Origin: Halopseudomonas maritima
GTDB taxonomy: Bacteria > Pseudomonadota > Gammaproteobacteria > Pseudomonadales > Pseudomonadaceae
DNA: 64,000 nucleotides
Assembly (NCBI RefSeq): GCF_021545785.1
Contig: NZ_CP079801.1
Span: forward strand, 1,488,001-1,552,000
Reading direction: 5' to 3'
The notes below the pieces were generated by a model. It was given only the letters and a program-made list of their open reading frames with translations. It searched no databases and was not told the origin of the DNA. The translations under genes and the position numbers were made by a program. How positions within the stretch are numbered: position 1 is the stretch's first letter; each line of letters opens with the position of its first letter. This document shows, in pieces, positions 58,646-64,000 of the stretch.

Positions 58646-58729
58646 CTAGCAAACTCCACTGATGTCGGAATGACATACGTTAATAAAAAATGGCAGGACG
58701 AAGTGCCCCGCCAATTTTAGGGGTACGAG

Positions 58730-58758
58730 ATCATATAGAGCCCGCACCCTGTCGTCAA
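58730..58758 (-). promoter_or_regulatory. str operon (rpsL) promoter
   Basis: On the minus strand TTGACG (58753-58758), a spacer of exactly 17 bases, and TATGAT (58730-58735), 85 bases before the rpsL ATG. It starts right after the rpoC 3' hairpin. Confidence 0.85.
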
Positions 58759-58763
58759 GGCGC

Positions 58764-58781
58764 CCGGCCCTTGCGGGCCGG
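58764..58781 (-). terminator. Hairpin after rpoC
   Basis: CCGGCCC / GGGCCGG with a 4-base loop, eight bases past the rpoC stop. No T-run, so it may stop only part of the transcripts; the str promoter follows at once. Confidence 0.5.
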
Positions 58782-58789
58782 ACCACCTA

Positions 58790-61700
58790 TCAGCCTTCGC
58801 TTGAGTTCAGAGCATCAGACAGAGCCTGTTCAACTTCACTCGCGCTGACTTTGACCGGCTTGTCGGCTTGACGCTGACGCTTGCGCTCGGCGTGGTAAGC
58901 CAGACCAGTACCGGCCGGGATCAGACGACCGACGACCACGTTCTCCTTCAGACCACGCAACTGATCGCGCTTGCCGGTAACGGCAGCTTCGGTCAGCACG
59001 CGGGTGGTCTCCTGGAAGGAGGCCGCAGAAATGAAGGACTCGGTCGACAGCGACGCCTTGGTAATACCCAGCAGCACGCGATCGTACTTGGCCGGGAACT
59101 TGTCCTGGCCACCCAGCTCGGCGTTTTCTTCCAGCACCTGGGTCAGCTCTACCTGATCGCCCTTGATGAAGCTGGAGTCGCCGGACTCGGTGATCTCGAC
59201 CTTGCGCAGCATCTGGCGAATGGTCACCTCGATGTGCTTGTCGTTGATCTTCACGCCCTGCAGACGGTAAACGTCCTGAATCTCGTTGACGATGTACTTG
59301 GCCAGCGCGCTGACACCCAGCAGACGCAGGATGTCGTGCGGGTTGCTCGGGCCGTCGGAGATAACTTCACCCTTGGTAACCTGTTCACCTTCGAACACGT
59401 TCAGGTGACGCCACTTCGGAATCAGCTCCTCGTACGGATCGCTACCATCGGTCGGGGTGATGACCAGACGACGCTTGCCCTTGGTTTCCTTACCGAAGGA
59501 GATGGTGCCGCTGATTTCCGCCAGAATGGACGGCTCTTTCGGGCGACGCGCTTCGAACAGGTCGGCAACGCGCGGCAGACCACCGGTGATGTCGCGGGTT
59601 TTCGAGGTTTCCTGCGGGATACGTGCAACAACGTCACCCACGTTCACCTTGGCGCCGTCGGACAGGTTGACCAGCGCGTTAGCGGGCAGGAAGTACTGGG
59701 CCGGTACGTCAGTACCCGGCAGCAGCAGCTCTTTGCCGTTCTCATCAACCAGCTTCACCGCCGGACGAATGTCCTTACCAGCCGCCGGACGATCCTTCGG
59801 ATCCATGACCTCAATGTTAGTCAGACCGGTCAGTTCGTCAGCGGTGCGCTTGATGGTGATACCTTCGTCCATACCGAAGAAGGCAACGGTACCGGAAATT
59901 TCGGTCACAATCGGGTGGGTGTGCGGATCCCACTTGGCGACAACCGCGCCAGCGTCCACATTGTCACCTTCCTTGACGGAGATAACGGCACCGTAGGGTA
60001 GCTTGTAGCGCTCACGCTCACGACCGAACTCGTCGGCAATCGCCAGCTCACCGGAACGCGATACGGCAACCAGTGCACCGTCGGCACGCTCAACGTGCTT
60101 TAGGTTATGCAGGCGGATGGTGCCGCCGTTCTTGACCTGAACGCTGTCAGCGGCAGAAGTACGGCTCGCCGCACCACCAATGTGGAACGTACGCATGGTC
60201 AGCTGAGTACCGGGCTCACCAATCGACTGGGCTGCGATAACACCTACCGCCTCACCAATGTTGATCAGGTGACCGCGGGCCAGGTCACGACCGTAGCAGG
60301 TCGCACACACACCGTAGTGGGTGTCACAGGTAATCGGCGAGCGCACGATGACTTCATCGACGCTGTTCTTTTCCAGGAACTCGACCCACTTCTCGTCGAT
60401 CAGGGTGCCGGCCGGAACGATGGTTTCCTCACCACCCGGCTTGAGTACGTCGCGGGCAACAACACGGCCCAGCACGCGCTCACCCAGCGGTTCAACGATG
60501 TCACCACCTTCAATGTGCGGCGACATCAGCAGGCCGTTGTCGGTACCGCAATCGGTTTCGGTGATCACCAGATCCTGCGCGACGTCAACCAGACGACGGG
60601 TCAGGTAACCGGAGTTGGCGGTCTTCAGTGCGGTATCAGCCAGACCCTTACGAGCACCGTGGGTCGAGATGAAGTACTGCAGTACGTTCAGACCTTCACG
60701 GAAGTTCGCGGTGATCGGCGTTTCGATGATGGAGCCGTCCGGCTTGGCCATCAGACCACGCATACCAGCCAGCTGACGAATCTGGGCAGCGGAACCCCGC
60801 GCACCGGAGTCAGCCATCATGTACATGGAGTTGAAGGACTCCTGATCAACCTCTTTGCCTTCGCGATCAAGTACGCGTGTGCTCTTGAGGTTGTCCATCA
60901 TGGCCTTGGAGATTTCATCGTTGGCCTTGGACCACAAGTCGATGACCTTGTTGTACTTCTCGCCCTGGGTTACCAGACCGGAGGCGTACTGATCTTCGAT
61001 TTCCTTCACTTCCTCGGTGGCTTCATCAATGATGCGTGCCTTCTCATCCGGGATGACGAAGTCGTTCACACCAATGGACGCACCAGAGATGGTGGAGTAC
61101 GCGAAACCGGTGTACATCAGCTGGTCAGCGAAGATCACGGTTTCTTTCAGACCTACCACGCGGTAGCACTGGTTGATCAGCTTGGAGATCGCTTTCTTCT
61201 TCAGCGGCTGGTCGACCATTTCATAGGGCAGACCTTTGGGCAGCACCTGGAACAGCAGCGCACGGCCGACAGTGGTGTCGACGATACGGGTTTCGGTGGT
61301 CCAGCTGTCGTCCTTGTGCTTGACGGTTTCGGTGATACGCACCTTGACCATCGCGTGCAGCTCAACCTGACCGCTGCGGTACGCCATCTCGACTTCATTG
61401 ACGTTGGAGAAGGCCATGCCTTCGCCGCGGGCGTTGATGCGAGTGCGGGTCATGTAGTACAGACCCAGTACCACGTCCTGGGACGGCACGATGATCGGCT
61501 CGCCAGACGCCGGCGACAGGATGTTGTTGGTGGACATCATCAGCGCACGCGCTTCCAGCTGGGCCTCAAGGGTCAGCGGAACGTGGACGGCCATTTGGTC
61601 ACCGTCAAAGTCGGCGTTGTAAGCGGCACAGACCAGCGGGTGCAGCTGAATCGCCTTACCCTCAATCAGCACCGGCTCGAACGCCTGGATACCCAGACGG

Positions 61701-62989
61701 TGCAGGGTCGGCGCACGGTTCAGCAGTACCGGATGTTCGCGGATGACTTCAGCCAGGATGTCCCAAACCTCAGGCAGCTCGCGCTCAACCATCTTCTTGG
61801 CAGCCTTGATGGTGGTCGCCAGACCACGATGCTCCAGCTTGCCGAAGATGAAGGGCTTGAACAGCTCCAGTGCCATTTTCTTGGGCAGACCGCACTGGTG
61901 CAGACGCAGGGTCGGACCTACCACGATCACCGAACGACCGGAGTAGTCAACGCGCTTACCGAGCAGGTTCTGACGGAAGCGACCCTGCTTACCCTTGATC
62001 ATGTCGGCCAGGGACTTCAGCGGGCGCTTGTTGGTGCCGGTGATGGCACGGCCACGGCGGCCGTTATCCAGCAGCGCGTCAACCGACTCCTGCAGCATAC
62101 GCTTTTCGTTGCGCACGATGATGTCAGGCGCAGACAGGTCAAGCAGGCGCTTCAGACGGTTGTTACGGTTGATCACGCGGCGGTACAGATCGTTCAGATC
62201 GGAGGTCGCAAAGCGGCCGCCATCCAGCGGTACCAGCGGACGCAGGTCCGGCGGCAGGACGGGCAGCACGGTCATGACCATCCACTCCGGCTTGTTGCCG
62301 GAGCCGTCAAAGGCTTCCATCAGCTTCAGGCGCTTGGACAGCTTTTTGATCTTGGTTTCCGAGGTGGTCTGCGGGATTTCTTCGCGCAGCTTGCCAATCT
62401 CGTGAGACAGATCCATAGCAGTCAGCAGCTCGAAGACGGCCTCGGCACCCATACGGGCATCGAAGTCGTCGCCGAACTCTTCCAGTGCTTCAAAGTACTG
62501 CTCGTCGTTCAGCAGCTGGCCCTTTTCCAGGGTAGTCATGCCCGGCTCGATAACGACGTAGCTCTCGAAATAGAGCACGCGCTCGATATCACGCAGGGTC
62601 ATGTCCAGCAGCAGGCCGATACGGGACGGCAGGGACTTCAGGAACCAGATGTGGGCAACCGGCGAAGCCAGTTCGATGTGGCCCATGCGCTCACGACGGA
62701 CCTTGGCCAGTGCAACTTCAACGCCACACTTTTCACAGATCACACCGCGGTGCTTGAGGCGCTTGTACTTGCCGCACAGGCACTCGTAGTCCTTCACCGG
62801 GCCAAAGATCTTGGCACAGAACAGGCCGTCACGCTCCGGCTTGAAGGTACGGTAGTTGATGGTTTCCGGCTTTTTAACTTCGCCGTAGGACCAGGACCGG
62901 ATCATCTCCGGGGATGCCAAGCCGATTCGAATGGAATCGAACTCTTCAATCTGTCCCTGGGACTTGAGCAGGTTCAATAAGTCTTTCAA
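58790..62989 (-). CDS. rpoC: RNA polymerase beta' subunit
   Basis: A 1399-residue catalytic subunit. N-terminal zinc ribbon [20 protein letters not shown], the metal-chelating [12 protein letters not shown] (458-469, with D460, D462 and D464), the trigger-loop region around [28 protein letters not shown], the second zinc site [19 protein letters not shown], and a normal C terminus. Intact, in the usual place after rpoB. Confidence 0.98.
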   Translation of the reverse strand: MKDLLNLLKSQGQIEEFDSIRIGLASPEMIRSWSYGEVKKPETINYRTFKPERDGLFCAKIFGPVKDYECLCGKYKRLKHRGVICEKCGVEVALAKVRRERMGHIELASPVAHIWFLKSLPSRIGLLLDMTLRDIERVLYFESYVVIEPGMTTLEKGQLLNDEQYFEALEEFGDDFDARMGAEAVFELLTAMDLSHEIGKLREEIPQTTSETKIKKLSKRLKLMEAFDGSGNKPEWMVMTVLPVLPPDLRPLVPLDGGRFATSDLNDLYRRVINRNNRLKRLLDLSAPDIIVRNEKRMLQESVDALLDNGRRGRAITGTNKRPLKSLADMIKGKQGRFRQNLLGKRVDYSGRSVIVVGPTLRLHQCGLPKKMALELFKPFIFGKLEHRGLATTIKAAKKMVERELPEVWDILAEVIREHPVLLNRAPTLHRLGIQAFEPVLIEGKAIQLHPLVCAAYNADFDGDQMAVHVPLTLEAQLEARALMMSTNNILSPASGEPIIVPSQDVVLGLYYMTRTRINARGEGMAFSNVNEVEMAYRSGQVELHAMVKVRITETVKHKDDSWTTETRIVDTTVGRALLFQVLPKGLPYEMVDQPLKKKAISKLINQCYRVVGLKETVIFADQLMYTGFAYSTISGASIGVNDFVIPDEKARIIDEATEEVKEIEDQYASGLVTQGEKYNKVIDLWSKANDEISKAMMDNLKSTRVLDREGKEVDQESFNSMYMMADSGARGSAAQIRQLAGMRGLMAKPDGSIIETPITANFREGLNVLQYFISTHGARKGLADTALKTANSGYLTRRLVDVAQDLVITETDCGTDNGLLMSPHIEGGDIVEPLGERVLGRVVARDVLKPGGEETIVPAGTLIDEKWVEFLEKNSVDEVIVRSPITCDTHYGVCATCYGRDLARGHLINIGEAVGVIAAQSIGEPGTQLTMRTFHIGGAASRTSAADSVQVKNGGTIRLHNLKHVERADGALVAVSRSGELAIADEFGRERERYKLPYGAVISVKEGDNVDAGAVVAKWDPHTHPIVTEISGTVAFFGMDEGITIKRTADELTGLTNIEVMDPKDRPAAGKDIRPAVKLVDENGKELLLPGTDVPAQYFLPANALVNLSDGAKVNVGDVVARIPQETSKTRDITGGLPRVADLFEARRPKEPSILAEISGTISFGKETKGKRRLVITPTDGSDPYEELIPKWRHLNVFEGEQVTKGEVISDGPSNPHDILRLLGVSALAKYIVNEIQDVYRLQGVKINDKHIEVTIRQMLRKVEITESGDSSFIKGDQVELTQVLEENAELGGQDKFPAKYDRVLLGITKASLSTESFISAASFQETTRVLTEAAVTGKRDQLRGLKENVVVGRLIPAGTGLAYHAERKRQRQADKPVKVSASEVEQALSDALNSSEG

Positions 62990-63008
62990 GGCCTATACTC
63001 CTCGCAGT

Positions 63009-63038
63009 GTCTCAAGGGCGGCGCTCGCCGCCCGAGAC
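63009..63038 (-). other. Hairpin in the rpoB-rpoC gap
   Basis: GTCTC and GGGCGGC pair with GCCGCCC and GAGAC (two unpaired A on one side, tight loop) in the 64-base gap between rpoB and rpoC. No T-run. Likely an RNA processing or translation-spacing element. Confidence 0.45.
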
Positions 63039-63053
63039 GTGGGCAGTTGGTGT

Positions 63054-64000
<947 letters not shown>

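Noticed and set aside
60107..62980. 957-codon open frame on the plus strand opposite rpoC, and the 377-codon frame at 58868-60001
   Set aside because: Both are antisense shadows of rpoC, produced by high GC third positions; no ribosome site and low-complexity His/Gln/Val-rich translations.

Overview
This window comes from a high-GC gammaproteobacterium of the Pseudomonas lineage. The evidence is gene order: rpoB-rpoC-rpsL-rpsG-fusA-tuf and the S10/spc/alpha ribosomal operons, then uvrA, an MFS transporter and ssb; an nrdR-rib-nusB-thiL-pgpA-ribA cluster; and a zinc-responsive block next to oprG that matches my memory of P. aeruginosa PA4063-PA4067. An NhaD-type Na+/H+ antiporter inside the riboflavin cluster fits a marine or salt-exposed member (for example Halopseudomonas), but that is inference.

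Layout. 1-5010 (+): the end of mksF, then mksE and mksB, an MksBEF condensin without an MksG/JetD nuclease downstream. 5156-7710 (+): a PAAR-tipped lipase-type type VI secretion effector with a DUF2931 lipoprotein as probable immunity partner; base composition changes abruptly inside the effector gene. 7717-18382 (-): a long co-directional run of NYN nuclease, vitamin-B12-type binding protein, ribA, an aspartic protease, pgpA, thiL, nusB, ribH, ribBA, ribE, nhaD, ribD and nrdR. 18496-20963 (-): an acyl-CoA ligase and a nitronate-monooxygenase-like flavoenzyme, divergent from a LysR regulator. 21080-26822 (+): LysR, methyltransferase, CnoX/YbbN, and a four-gene operon behind a Zur-like palindrome (His-rich periplasmic protein, ABC ATPase, permease, DUF3299 protein). 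26812-31608 (-): a six-gene TonB energising system (DUF3450, TtpC-like, ExbB, ExbD, TonB, TPR) behind a strong Fur box, divergent from oprG, which has an Anr/FNR-like box. 32592-37550: a RmlD-like reductase, a 279-bp element with terminal inverted repeats, a histidine phosphatase, a 1010-bp cassette bounded by a 142-bp direct repeat of the ssb 3' end, ssb, and a YajR-like MFS protein. 37690-40524 (+): uvrA. 40641-64000 (-): rplQ back to the 3' part of rpoB, the housekeeping transcription/translation block.

How the parts work together. The right 23 kb builds ribosomes, RNA polymerase and elongation factors, with clear promoters before rpsL and rpsJ and terminators after tuf, after rpmJ and between rplQ and uvrA. 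The middle region handles metals and envelope: zinc (Zur) and iron (Fur) control lie a few kilobases apart. The accessory interest is concentrated in three places: the chimeric effector/immunity pair at 5.2-7.7 kb, the inverted-repeat element at 33.6 kb, and the ssb-tail-flanked cassette at 34.6-35.7 kb. None can be proved a new system from sequence alone; the ssb-tail cassette is the least explained structure.
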